Of a DNA stretch of 64,000 bases, positions 35,048 through 44,954 are shown one piece after another. A program made the translations under genes and the position numbers. The notes beneath the pieces are model-generated. The model was given only the letters and a program-made list of their open reading frames with translations. It searched no databases and was not told where the DNA came from. How positions within the stretch are numbered: the stretch's first letter is position 1; each line of letters opens with the position of its first letter. The stretch is taken from positions 131,321 through 195,320 of the forward strand of contig NZ_PZJQ01000002.1 of assembly GCF_003206065.1 (NCBI RefSeq). The letters run 5' to 3'. The DNA comes from Salinicola halimionae. GTDB lineage: Bacteria; Pseudomonadota; Gammaproteobacteria; Pseudomonadales; Halomonadaceae.

Positions 35048-35959
35048 CTAGCGTGACGCCGGCCACTCGATAGGGCCCAGGTCCTCGCCGGGATCCAGCT
35101 CGCCCGGCCGGGTTTCGGGGGTGGCAAGCGGTAACGCCTCGGCCACGCGTACCAACGCCCCCTCGCCGCTGGCATCCTCGACCACTCGCTGCCACCATTG
35201 GCGATGCACCGCGCGCACGACGACGGGGATCGACTCCAGGCCCAGACGCTGCGCCATCGCCAGACGATGTAGCCCTCGGTTTATCTTGAGCAGCCGGCCC
35301 TCGCGGGTAACGGCAACGCCCAGTGCATCCTTCCCCAGTTCGGCATCGAATCCCCGGTTTGCCATGTCGTCGAGAAAGCCGAGATAGGTTTGCAGGTAGG
35401 CGAGTATCTTGTCCTCCGTGTCGAGCAGGATACCCTGGTGGTACGAGGACCACGGATGTCCCGACTCCAGTCGTGAGCGGTATTGGCGAAAGCGCTCGGT
35501 CTGGGTGAGATCGGCGCGATGGATATCGATGTCGCTGATGAAGCGATAGCGCGAACCACGCCGCAGGTCACCACGACTGCGATCCCAATCACCGTCCCAG
35601 ATGAATGCCGAGGAAGACGGGCGTCTGCCATCGACACCCTTGACGTTGAGATCCCGGATCAATTCACGCGGGTCGACATGCACGACCAGCGCCTCACCCA
35701 GCCGCGTCTCGATCGAGCGCCGCGGTAGCCCCCGGCGCTCGGCCCAACGACCGCCCACTCTTCCGTCGGCCCAACGCCGTAACAGTGACTCTTCCAACGG
35801 CACGCCGATACGACGCTGAAACGAGTCCCGCAGGTTGGCCTGCCAGCGCGCCCGACGAACGCCCCACTTCATACGAGGGTCGAGAAGATCGCTGAACGCA
35901 GTGTCCTCGGCAGGCAATCGCGGAGAGGAGGACGATGGAGGCTGGGAGACGCGCGCCAT
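35048..35959 (-). CDS. Hypothetical protein with ParB/sulfiredoxin-like segment, in LPS island
   Basis: A 303-aa cytosolic protein that I cannot name. The N-terminus is Arg-rich (MKWGVRRARWQANLRDSFQR near 30). The stretch GRLLKINRGLHRLAMAQRLGLESIPVVVRAVHRQWW (near 221-256) has the look of the ParB-like nuclease/sulfiredoxin fold, in which a G-x-H-R-x-x-A motif binds nucleotide. Proteins with this element occur beside polysaccharide gene clusters, where their role is unclear. It lies at the end of the minus-strand block after a glycosyltransferase, and converges on the OpgB-like gene with 45 bp between stop codons. Confidence 0.72.
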   Translation of the reverse strand: MARVSQPPSSSSPRLPAEDTAFSDLLDPRMKWGVRRARWQANLRDSFQRRIGVPLEESLLRRWADGRVGGRWAERRGLPRRSIETRLGEALVVHVDPRELIRDLNVKGVDGRRPSSSAFIWDGDWDRSRGDLRRGSRYRFISDIDIHRADLTQTERFRQYRSRLESGHPWSSYHQGILLDTEDKILAYLQTYLGFLDDMANRGFDAELGKDALGVAVTREGRLLKINRGLHRLAMAQRLGLESIPVVVRAVHRQWWQRVVEDASGEGALVRVAEALPLATPETRPGELDPGEDLGPIEWPASR

Positions 35960-36104
35960 GGAGAAGCCTACACGTTCGGGTATGGAAGTGTGTCATTATC
36001 AAACACTGTTCGGGGAGCATATCATAGCACATTGATAAGCATGCTACAGAGTTAGTCGCCGCCAGCGGTTGTCACTTTTCTCCACACTAGCCTTCCCCTC
36101 ATGG

Positions 36105-37250
36105 CTAAGTCGTCGGCAGCTCCAGGAACTGCTGCATAATCCGGGTGTCTCGAAAACGCTCGATCAGTTCCGGATCGTCTTCCAGAGAAGGGGGGCGTTC
36201 CAGACCCTCGCGAATCTTGATTGCCAGGCCGGAGATCGAATTGTCGGCGATCAGCCTCGCCTGGTCGTGAATCAACACGTTGCGCACGCCCCCGGGGCAG
36301 TCGACCGCCGCACAGGGCGTGCCGCAGATCATGCTCTCGGCGAGCACGATCCCGAAGGCCTCGCTGCGCGAGCTCAGCACGAACAGCCGGCCGTGCTTCA
36401 TCCACGGGTAGGGATTGGGTTGGCTGCCGACGAAGTGGATACGCGCTCGGGCACCGAGCTCATCGACGAGCTTCTCAAGACTCTCGCGCTTCGGCCCATC
36501 ACCGACGATGACCAGATCCTCCTCGATCGTGGCCTCCAGATAGGCACGAATCAGCCACGCCTGGCGTTTGACATCGGAAAGCCGGGAGACGTGAACGATA
36601 AAGGGTCTGTCAGGCAACTCGACGGGCTCATCGGCCTGGCGGCGAATGGCCTCGATATCGCACGGATTCATGATGGTCGCCCAGCGACCGGGCCGAATGT
36701 CGTGATGAGCGAGCTGCTTTTCCAACTGAGCACGTACGTTGGGTGTATTGCAGGCGACCTGCTTGTCCTCGTACAGCTTGCGCAGATAGAAGCCCTTGAG
36801 CCAGCTACCATAATCCCCGGGCCAGGAAACGGTCACCTGCCACAGGCGGGAGTCTCGCCAGGACCAGACAGTCTCGAAGGCACCTTGCCCGCGCATGATG
36901 ATGCGATCGATCGGGCCATGTTCACGCTCGAGTTCGGCCACGAAGCGCTGCAGATAGTGACCACCATACCAACCTCTCCACAGGAAACCGGAACCCGGCA
37001 TCAGCGGCTTCAGCAGCGCCCGCGTGAGCAGGTCATAGACCAGCCCCACTCCCGTCTTGCGAAAGGCCTTGTCGAAATCCACCCGATGGACCGTCACGCC
37101 GGCGTCCGGCGCCAACTCATTTCCACCCTTGAGTACCAGCACATGGACGTCGTGGCCTTGACGCGCCAGCACGTTGGCAAGATTAACGGTCACTCGCTCG
37201 ATACCGCCGATACTTAGCTTGCGTACGACCAGCAATACTCTCTGGCTCAC
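36105..37250 (-). CDS. Glycosyltransferase family 4
   Basis: A 381-aa GT-B glycosyltransferase with N-terminal VVRKLSIGGIERVTVNLANVLA and the C-terminal donor site FIVHVSRLSDVKRQAWLI (near 197), VIVGDGPKRESLEKL (near 236) and SSRSEAFGIVLAESMICGTP (near 282). It overlaps the upstream glycosyltransferase gene by four bases (ATGA), so the two are translationally coupled. It is predicted to add a core or outer-core sugar; donor and acceptor are unknown. A short A/T-rich gap (about 35960-36104) separates it from the ParB-like gene. Confidence 0.86.
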   Translation of the reverse strand: MSQRVLLVVRKLSIGGIERVTVNLANVLARQGHDVHVLVLKGGNELAPDAGVTVHRVDFDKAFRKTGVGLVYDLLTRALLKPLMPGSGFLWRGWYGGHYLQRFVAELEREHGPIDRIIMRGQGAFETVWSWRDSRLWQVTVSWPGDYGSWLKGFYLRKLYEDKQVACNTPNVRAQLEKQLAHHDIRPGRWATIMNPCDIEAIRRQADEPVELPDRPFIVHVSRLSDVKRQAWLIRAYLEATIEEDLVIVGDGPKRESLEKLVDELGARARIHFVGSQPNPYPWMKHGRLFVLSSRSEAFGIVLAESMICGTPCAAVDCPGGVRNVLIHDQARLIADNSISGLAIKIREGLERPPSLEDDPELIERFRDTRIMQQFLELPTT

Positions 37251-38143
37251 GGCATCGCCTCTCGTGTTGGAGTCGTTTCGAAAATCATCGCCCTTAACTC
37301 CGGGTAACGCGCCAGGCAGCTAGCGAACTGACGATCATTGCCACCCTGTTTGATGTTGTCTTCATGCAGTGCCGACTCCCCCGCTGCCGGGCTAGGCAGG
37401 AAGTCGACGTTACGTGGATTGATTCTGACGCAGCACGTACCGGCCTTGAGCGAGGCCATCTTGAACCAGATATCGTCCGCATTGGGCGCCAAGGTCTGAA
37501 AGGCTTCGACGTCGAAAACCATGGTATCCAGCAAGCCGGGCGGGTACAGCACGCCCCCGCTTCCGGTCGGCATCAGGGCGAAATTAGGATGAGTGGCTCC
37601 GGGATCCTGACGGCTCTTGACCATCTGATAGGAGATGACACCCGAGCCCGGCGCGCTTTCACAAAGCATATGACCCCGGTGGCAGACGATACAGCCTGGA
37701 AATCGATCCGCGCCATCTAGCAGACGTCGCGCCCAGTCGGATGGATACAGCATGTCATCGTCGGCGGTGATGATGGTGGCTTCCGGATACCGCTTGAGAG
37801 CATGTAGTAACTTGTCATAGGAGCGGTAGTCCGCTTCGGTCACCACGATTTTCACGCCGCGCCGCGTCAATCGCCGGAGTGACTTTGGTAGCTCTCCGAT
37901 CGTTTCCTTGTCACGTTGCGATAGATAAAGATGGACGTCGAAAGCATCGATATCCTGCTCGCAGAGAGACTCCAGCGTGGCAAAGATCTGATGGATACGT
38001 GGCGGATGCGTAGTCAGCGAGATGATGAGCCGATCACCGCTGGAAGGCACATGAAGAGAAGACCATGGATTCTTCATTCGATAATACAGAAAGCGAAACG
38101 CAGATCGTAATTTACGTTTTCGTTTGGCAGTCAGTAGCGGCAT
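37247..38143 (-). CDS. GT-A-type glycosyltransferase (uncharacterised)
   Basis: A 298-aa protein with a GT-A-like layout: LIISLTTHPPRIHQIFATLESL near 39 and the metal-binding ITADDDMLYPSDW near 124, where the DDD triad would bind the nucleotide-sugar/Mn complex. A late NADDIWFKMASLKAG stretch resembles the catalytic-base region of related enzymes. It is basic at the N-terminus (KRKRKLRSAF), consistent with a peripheral inner-membrane association. It follows waaF by 51 bp and overlaps the next gene. Related proteins are often only annotated as hypothetical; the sugar is unknown. Confidence 0.74.
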   Translation of the reverse strand: MPLLTAKRKRKLRSAFRFLYYRMKNPWSSLHVPSSGDRLIISLTTHPPRIHQIFATLESLCEQDIDAFDVHLYLSQRDKETIGELPKSLRRLTRRGVKIVVTEADYRSYDKLLHALKRYPEATIITADDDMLYPSDWARRLLDGADRFPGCIVCHRGHMLCESAPGSGVISYQMVKSRQDPGATHPNFALMPTGSGGVLYPPGLLDTMVFDVEAFQTLAPNADDIWFKMASLKAGTCCVRINPRNVDFLPSPAAGESALHEDNIKQGGNDRQFASCLARYPELRAMIFETTPTREAMP

Positions 38144-38194
38144 GGTCGCTCTCGATCAGTATTACAGTGGCCAGTCGGACAGCCGTCTTTTACG

Positions 38195-39220
38195 TTAGCC
38201 CTGAATCGCCTGCTCGATCCTGCCTGGCAGCATCTGTTTCAAACAGTTCCGATGCCCCAGCGGGCAGGTGCGTTCGAAACAGGGTGAGCAGGATAGCGCC
38301 AGATAGTGAATATCGGCATTGTCGGTCAACGGCGGCGTGTAAGCCGGCGAAGAAGAGCCGTAGAGAGCCTGGATTCGCGTGCCGACCGCGGCGGCCACGT
38401 GCATTAGTCCTGAGTCGTTGGTGACCACTTGCTCACAGGCGGCGAGCAGGTCGACGGCGTCCGCCAGTCGGGTCTTGCCGCACAGGTTATGGGCGGATTC
38501 CAGGCCGTCGGCGATCACGTCGCCGGCCTCGGTATCTTTGGGCCCACCCAGAACCCACACTGCGTAGCCCTTGCCGATCAGTGTTTCAGCCAGTTCGCGA
38601 AAATATTCCAACGGCCACTGCTTGGCCGGGCCGTATTCCGCGCCGGGCATCATGCCGATGGCCGGGCGCTCGCCTAGAGACAGCTCGGCGCGCAGCTCAG
38701 TCTGACGCCCGCGATCGACGCGCAGTCGAGGATGCGGGATCTCAAAACTCCTACCCGTGGCCTGTTCGACATCGAGCCCCAACGCCACGAAACGCTTGAC
38801 GGTTTGATCCAGCACACCTTTGTCGAGCCGTCGGCGATCGTTGAGCAGCACATAGCGCTGTTCGCCGGTGAAACCGGTGCGGCGGGGAATACCGGCCAGG
38901 AACGGTAGCAGCGCCGACTTCAGCGAACGCGGCAATACGATGGCGCGATCGAAGCGGCCTTTCAACGAGCGTGCGACCTCGCGCCGGGTCTTCCAGCCAA
39001 ATTCGCCGTGTTTCACGTCCAGCGCAATGGCCTCGTCGACTTCTGGCATGCGCTCGAGAATCGGCAGCGACCAGCCCGGCGCCAGCACGCCGATCTTCGC
39101 GCCCGGATGGCGTCGCTTGAGAGTGATGAACAGGCTCTGCGCCATCACCATGTCGCCGACCCAGGAAGGGCCAACGACCAGGATTCGTGGTGCCTCGGCA
39201 CCGACAGCAGCTTCATCCAT
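38195..39220 (-). CDS. waaF: ADP-heptose:LPS heptosyltransferase II
   Basis: GT9 enzyme that adds the second heptose to the inner core. The 341-aa product starts [19 protein letters not shown] (near 13) and carries the family donor region [19 protein letters not shown] (near 189) and [25 protein letters not shown] (near 263), ending with a Cys-rich [19 protein letters not shown] stretch typical of WaaF. Its start codon lies inside the end of hldD (overlap of 8 bases), so it is cotranscribed with hldD. Length is close to E. coli WaaF (348 aa). Confidence 0.95.
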   Translation of the reverse strand: MDEAAVGAEAPRILVVGPSWVGDMVMAQSLFITLKRRHPGAKIGVLAPGWSLPILERMPEVDEAIALDVKHGEFGWKTRREVARSLKGRFDRAIVLPRSLKSALLPFLAGIPRRTGFTGEQRYVLLNDRRRLDKGVLDQTVKRFVALGLDVEQATGRSFEIPHPRLRVDRGRQTELRAELSLGERPAIGMMPGAEYGPAKQWPLEYFRELAETLIGKGYAVWVLGGPKDTEAGDVIADGLESAHNLCGKTRLADAVDLLAACEQVVTNDSGLMHVAAAVGTRIQALYGSSSPAYTPPLTDNADIHYLALSCSPCFERTCPLGHRNCLKQMLPGRIEQAIQG

Positions 39221-40196
39221 TCAGCCATTCCAGATAGGCGGAAACGCCTTCGCGCACCGTCTTGAACTCGGCGGTATAGCCCGCCTCGCGCAGGCGGCAG
39301 ATGTCGGCGCGGGTGTAGCTCTGGTAACGACCCTTGAGTTCATCGGGAAAGTCGATGTACTCGATCTCGACTTTTGCCCCGTCCTTGTCGGAATAGAAAT
39401 CGATGGCCGTCTCGGCGATCGCCTTGAACGGCTCCGCGCGGCCGGTGCCCAGGTTGAAGATGCCGGAGACCTCGGGGTTGTCCAGAAACCACAGATTGAC
39501 GTCGACCACGTCGCCGACGTAGATGAAATCGCGGCTCTGCATGCCGGCTTCATAGCCGTCCCAGGCGCCGAACAGCTTGGGATTCTCGCCACGCTGGACC
39601 TGGCTGTGATGATGGTAGGCGACGCTGGCCATCTTGCCCTTGTGCTGTTCGCGCGGGCCATAGACGTTGAAGTAGCGAAAGCCGACGACCTGGCTGTCGA
39701 ACTCGTCCCAGCGCGCACGCACGTATTGATCGAACAGCAGCTTGGAGTAGCCGTAGACGTTGAGCGGCTTCTCGTGAGCGGGGTCCTCGACGAACACCTC
39801 GCTACCGCCGTAGGTAGCGGCGGACGAGGCATAGAGAAACGGGATTCGCTTGGCCTGACAGTATTCGAGCAGCACCTTGGAGTACTCGAAGTTGTTCTCC
39901 AGCATGAAGCGCCCGTCCCACTCGGTAGTATCCGAGCAGGCGCCCTCGTGGAAGATCGCCTCGATCGGTGGCAGTCCGCCGGCTTCGCCGCGCATCTCAC
40001 CGCCTAGTTCCGCCTTCACCCGGGCCAGGAAATCGTCCTTGTCCAGATAGTCACCCAGCGTGCAGTCCGCCAGGTTGACGAATTTGGTGCCGTCGCTGAG
40101 ATCGTCGACCACCATGACGTCCAGATGGCCGCGTGCGTTGAGTGCCTTGACCAGATTGGCCCCGATGAAGCCGGCCCCGCCCGTGACAACGATCAT
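39213..40196 (-). CDS. hldD: ADP-L-glycero-D-manno-heptose 6-epimerase
   Basis: NADP-dependent extended short-chain epimerase that converts ADP-D,D-heptose to ADP-L,D-heptose, the donor for the LPS heptosyltransferases. The 327-aa protein has the Rossmann motif [13 protein letters not shown] at the N-terminus and the [10 protein letters not shown] active site (Tyr-x3-Lys) near residue 139, plus [19 protein letters not shown] typical of HldD. It heads the minus-strand block hldD-waaF-GT-GT and is divergent from glyQ with a 181-bp gap. A TAAGAGGAGTTACGAC leader fits its ribosome site. Confidence 0.96.
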   Translation of the reverse strand: MIVVTGGAGFIGANLVKALNARGHLDVMVVDDLSDGTKFVNLADCTLGDYLDKDDFLARVKAELGGEMRGEAGGLPPIEAIFHEGACSDTTEWDGRFMLENNFEYSKVLLEYCQAKRIPFLYASSAATYGGSEVFVEDPAHEKPLNVYGYSKLLFDQYVRARWDEFDSQVVGFRYFNVYGPREQHKGKMASVAYHHHSQVQRGENPKLFGAWDGYEAGMQSRDFIYVGDVVDVNLWFLDNPEVSGIFNLGTGRAEPFKAIAETAIDFYSDKDGAKVEIEYIDFPDELKGRYQSYTRADICRLREAGYTAEFKTVREGVSAYLEWLNG

Positions 40197-40377
40197 GTCG
40201 TAACTCCTCTTCGATCGACTCGGTTACCGTGAATGGAGACTCCGACCGCGTGCGTCGCCGGACGTTCGATGACAATGCGTCGACGACACGGCCTGATCGT
40301 CGACAGTGCCTATAACCGATTGAGCGCTAATTGTATACTTGGCGGCTCACGAATTCATGGGCAACGGTGCGCAGTCA

Positions 40378-41336
<959 letters not shown>

Positions 41337-41340
<4 letters not shown>

Positions 41341-43409
41341 GCATGGCAGTCAACACCCTACTGATCGAACTGGGCGTCGAAGAGCTGCCGCCAGGCGCTC
41401 TCGCCAACCTGGCGTCCGCCCTGCGTGACGGCGTCATCAAGGGTCTCGACGACGCCGAGGTTCCCCATGGCGAGGCATACGCCCTCGCCTCCCCGCGGCG
41501 CCTTGCCGTGCGCATTGCGGCGCTCGCCGACAAGCAGCCGGACCGTGAAGTCGAAAAACGCGGGCCCGCCCTGGCCGCCGCGTTCAAGGATGGCCAGCCC
41601 ACCAAGGCGGCCCAAGGTTTCGCCCGCTCCTGCGGCGTGGCGGTGGACGAACTGATTCACCTGGAGACCGACAAGGGCACCTGGCTCGGCTACCGTGAAC
41701 AGCAGCAGGGAGACAACGTCGAGACGCTGCTGCCGGCGATCGTCAGCGCCGCTGTCGATGCCCTGCCGGTGCCCAAGAACATGCGCTGGGGCGCCTCGCG
41801 TATCGAGTTTTCGCGTCCGGTCCACTGGCTGGTGCTGCTTTACGGCGATCAGATCGTGCCGGCCAGCGTGCTCGGCCTGAAGTCCGGCCGCACGACACTG
41901 GGACACCGCTTTCACGCGCCGGCGCCGATCGAACTTGCCCACGCCGACGACTATGAAGCCGCACTCGAAAACGCCTACGTGCTGGTGGATCTGGAGCGCC
42001 GCCGTGAGCGCATTCGGGAGCAGGTACTGGCCGAGGCCGAAGTTCAAGATGCCCAGGCGGTTATCGACGAGGATCTGTTGGAAGAGGTCAACGGTCTCGT
42101 GGAATGGCCGGTGGCGCTGACGGGTACATTCGATGAGCGCTTCCTCGAGGTGCCCGCCGAGTGCCTGATCTCCTCGATGAAGGCCAACCAGAAGTATTTC
42201 CACCTGCTCGATGCCGACGGCAAGCTCAGGCCACAGTTCATCACCGTGGCCAACATCGACAGCGAAGATCCGCAACAGGTCATCTACGGCAACGAAAAGG
42301 TCATTCGCCCCCGCCTGGCCGACGCGGCGTTTTTCTTCGAGATCGATCGCAAGCAGACGCTGGAAGCTCGGCGCGAGTCGCTGGCCAATGTCGTCTTCCA
42401 GCGCGAACTGGGATCGCTCGCCGACAAGGCCGCCCGCAGTGAAGTCGTCGCTCGGTTCATCGCCCGCAAGATCGACGGCGACTCCCAGGCGGCCGCGCGC
42501 GCGGCCCAATTGGCGAAATGCGATCTGGTCACGGAGATGGTGCTCGAGTTCCCCGAACTGCAGGGCATCATGGGAACCTATTACGCGCGCCACGATGGCG
42601 AGCCGGAAGACGTGGCGGAAGCCATTCACGAGCAGTATCTGCCGCGCTTCGCCGGCGATGTCATTCCCCAGACACCGACCGGCCAGGCACTCGCGCTGGC
42701 CGACCGTCTGGATACGTTGACGGGAATCTTCGGTATCGGCCATCGCCCTACCGGTGCCAAGGATCCGTTTGCCCTGCGCCGCGCGACCATTGGCGTGCTG
42801 AACATCCTGATCAAGGGCGAGCGGGATCTCGATCTGCGCGAATTGCTGGAACTGGCCGCATCCCAGCACCGCGACCTGCCCAAGGCCGAAGGTCTGATCG
42901 ACGACGTGCTGACCTACATGCTCGACCGCTTTCGTGCCTGGTCGCAGGACGAAGGCTTGCCGGTCGACGTCTATCTGGCGGTACGTGCTCGCCCGGTGAC
43001 ACGGCCGCTGGATTTCGCCCGCCGTCTGCGCGCCGTGCATCGTTTCAGCCAGCGAGAGGAAGCCGCAGCCCTGGCAGCGGCCAATAAGCGCGTTTCCAAT
43101 ATACTGGCCAAGCAGCAACACGACGGCAGTACCCAAGTGAAAGAGGACCTGCTCGTTGAAGACGCGGAAATCGCCTTGGCTAACACCGTGACCGATTGCC
43201 GCGATCAGGTCGAGCCGCTGTTTCAGGAAGCAGACTATGCGCAAGCCCTGGATATTCTCGCCACGCTGCGTGCGCCGGTCGATCGCTTCTTCGACGAGGT
43301 GATGGTTGCCACTGACGACTCCGCCATCCGCGCCAACCGTCTCGCGCTTCTCGCCAGTCTTCAGGCGCTGTTTCTCGAAGTGGCCGATATCGCTGAACTA
43401 CAATCGTGA
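41337..43409 (+). CDS. glyS: Glycine--tRNA ligase beta subunit
   Basis: Beta subunit of glycyl-tRNA synthetase, needed for tRNA recognition. The 690-aa protein begins [22 protein letters not shown] and includes [34 protein letters not shown] and [20 protein letters not shown], with an HD-like and anticodon-binding C-terminal region ([20 protein letters not shown]). It overlaps glyQ by ATGA and is followed, inside its 3' untranslated region, by a parS site and then a rho-independent terminator. An ATG two codons later (41343) is equally possible as start. Confidence 0.96.
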
Positions 43410-43417
43410 TTCTCGCT

Positions 43418-43433
43418 TGTTTCACGTGAAACA
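43418..43433. other. parS site 1 (ParB-binding)
   Basis: TGTTTCACGTGAAACA, a perfect 16-bp palindrome identical to the general bacterial parS consensus. It lies 9 bp after the glyS stop and one base before the terminator stem. Confidence 0.9.
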
Positions 43434-43434
43434 T

Positions 43435-43460
43435 ACGCCCGGCTTTAAGCCGGGCGTTTT
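43435..43460 (+). terminator. Rho-independent terminator of glyQS
   Basis: Stem ACGCCCGGC / GCCGGGCGT with loop TTTAA, followed by TTTATT. It directly follows parS site 1. Confidence 0.88.
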
Positions 43461-43532
43461 ATTCCAATCTGCATTTCATAGCTGCTGGACCATGCCTAAA
43501 GCCACAACTTCTAGCCCCTAGCAGTCGCATAG

Positions 43533-43548
43533 TGTTCCACGTGAAACA
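43533..43548. other. parS site 2 (ParB-binding)
   Basis: TGTTCCACGTGAAACA, one base from a perfect palindrome and a known parS variant. It lies between the glyS terminator and the decayed glycosyltransferase frame. Confidence 0.9.
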
Positions 43549-43618
43549 TCGTAGCCACCTCTGAGCGAGTCCAGTCAGCTATCCTGCAGGGACACGCCTC
43601 ACGCGTCGCTAGACCTCG

Positions 43619-43975
43619 ATGCGAACCTCGAGAACGAACTCGCTTTCTCCTGATCTAAGGCCAATAGAAGCTATCGAAGCTTACGATACCGATCCAGTCG
43701 TGAAGCGTAACGATCAAGGAGACTCAATTGAATTCGGTCCGCCGACAGCACACTTATCCGCGTGCCCGCGATTTTACTTCGGCATACCGCTACGCTCTCG
43801 GCAGGCCTGCTTCGATTGGTCACTGGTTTGCCGCAATCTCGAGCGAACACTGCTTTCAATGTACCGAGGCAGGAAAGGCGTTATAGGTAAGTATGTTCGA
43901 CGCTCTCTGATCGAGGATCCTGACGGGATCTCCAAGCTCATAGCGGATTACCCTCAGCTCTCCGAATTTCTTTGA
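43619..43975 (+). pseudogene. Decayed glycosyltransferase fragment (hypothetical 118-aa frame)
   Basis: An open frame of 118 aa whose middle, RFYFGIPLRSRQACFDWSLV followed by CRNLERTLLSMYR (about residues 52-83), resembles the first strand and helix of a GT2-like glycosyltransferase, where the residue order IPL-R-W-x-V...L-x-TL-x-S is typical. The expected nucleotide-sugar site is missing: the frame jumps to RGRKGVIGKYVRRSLIEDPDG and stops. The first 50 residues show no family similarity. I therefore read it as an internally deleted remnant; it could also be a small gene of unknown role. No good ribosome site precedes it. It lies between parS sites 2 and 3. Confidence 0.4.
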
Positions 43976-44105
43976 GTCAGCGAATAATGTTGTCCCGCTA
44001 TCAAGTCACATACTCGACCGGCGTCGCCGCAAGGGGCGCAATGGAATGAAGCACGATCGATGAGATTTCTTTTTAGTTCTCCTTTCCAGTATCTTGATGA
44101 CAATT

Positions 44106-44121
44106 TGTTTCACGTGGAACA
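44106..44121. other. parS site 3 (ParB-binding)
   Basis: TGTTTCACGTGGAACA, the reverse complement of the site 2 sequence. It lies about 87 bp upstream of the gmhB start codon. Confidence 0.9.
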
Positions 44122-44207
44122 CCCCTCTTCGCACGTGAGGTTTGAGTCGGAGTGATATTGTTCGTCGCCCTACACTGTTCTTCACCCTCTCTTTCAGGAC
44201 CTCTCCG

Positions 44208-44747
44208 ATGACCGGACTCGTGATTCTCGATCGTGATGGCGTCATCAATGAAGACTCCGACGCCTACATAAAATCTCTCGAAGAGTGGCGGCCATTGCCC
44301 AACGCCATCGAGGCCATGGCTCGTCTTTACAAAGCCGGATGGCAAGTAGCGATCGCCACCAACCAGTCTGGCATCGGCCGCGGCTATTATGATCTGGACA
44401 CGCTGCACGCCATCCACCGCCGCCTCACCGACCTGGTGGAAAGTGCTGGCGGTAGCATCGCCATAATCGCCTACTGCCCTCATCGACCCGATGAGGGCTG
44501 CGATTGCCGGAAGCCCAAACCGGGAATGTTGTTACAGATTCAACGATCTCTAGGTTTCGAGTCATTGGAAAACAGCTGGATGGTTGGCGATAGTCTGCGA
44601 GACATTCAGGCCGGCCTAGCTGCAGGCTGCCATACCGCGTTGGTTGGAACAGGGAACGGTGCCGATACCCCGGCCAATCTACCTCGATCCATCAGCCCTG
44701 ACTGGCTCTGTGAAGATCTTGCCGAGTTTGTCGACCGTCTGATCTGA
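44208..44747 (+). CDS. gmhB: D-glycero-beta-D-manno-heptose 1,7-bisphosphate 7-phosphatase
   Basis: HAD-family phosphatase that removes the C7 phosphate in ADP-heptose synthesis, between the two HldE reactions. The 179-aa protein has the nucleophile motif LDRDGVINED (Asp8, Asp10), ATNQSGIGRG (motif II), and the zinc-binding loop CPHRPDEGCDCRKP (Cys90, His92, Cys98, Cys100), plus GDSLRDIQAG (motif IV). ATG 44208 has CAGGACCTCTCCG upstream; the open frame extends to 44142 but without a ribosome site. It stands apart from the LPS island, beside glyS as in several gammaproteobacteria. Confidence 0.94.
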   Translation: MTGLVILDRDGVINEDSDAYIKSLEEWRPLPNAIEAMARLYKAGWQVAIATNQSGIGRGYYDLDTLHAIHRRLTDLVESAGGSIAIIAYCPHRPDEGCDCRKPKPGMLLQIQRSLGFESLENSWMVGDSLRDIQAGLAAGCHTALVGTGNGADTPANLPRSISPDWLCEDLAEFVDRLI

Positions 44748-44814
44748 TCCAACAGCGTCGCTGGTTCTTTCCTGAATCCACAATGGCTCGAAATCCGGGT
44801 CGAACCCCACGAAT

Positions 44815-44830
44815 TGTTTCACGTGAAACA
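44815..44830. other. parS site 4 (ParB-binding)
   Basis: TGTTTCACGTGAAACA, perfect palindrome identical to site 1, in the 207-bp gap between gmhB and the AsmA-family gene. Confidence 0.9.
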
Positions 44831-44954
44831 CAACTGGCTCTCGTGCGCCTTTCTGCTACGTCAGCGAGCCATCGGGCCAGTGAGCGAGCAGGGCGACGTT
44901 CCTCTCCCCCTCGACTATCCTTGAATTCTTCACCACGAAACTTGGGATAGCGTG

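Noticed and set aside
36069-37217. Plus-strand open frame opposite a glycosyltransferase
   Set aside because: Antisense shadow; the minus-strand gene carries the clear GT4 motifs.
39009-39024. parS-like start TGTTTCACGTCC in the waaF gene
   Set aside because: The second half does not continue the palindrome, and it lies inside coding sequence far from the cluster.
41358-43244. Long minus-strand open frame opposite glyS
   Set aside because: Antisense shadow of glyS with no recognisable domain or ribosome site.
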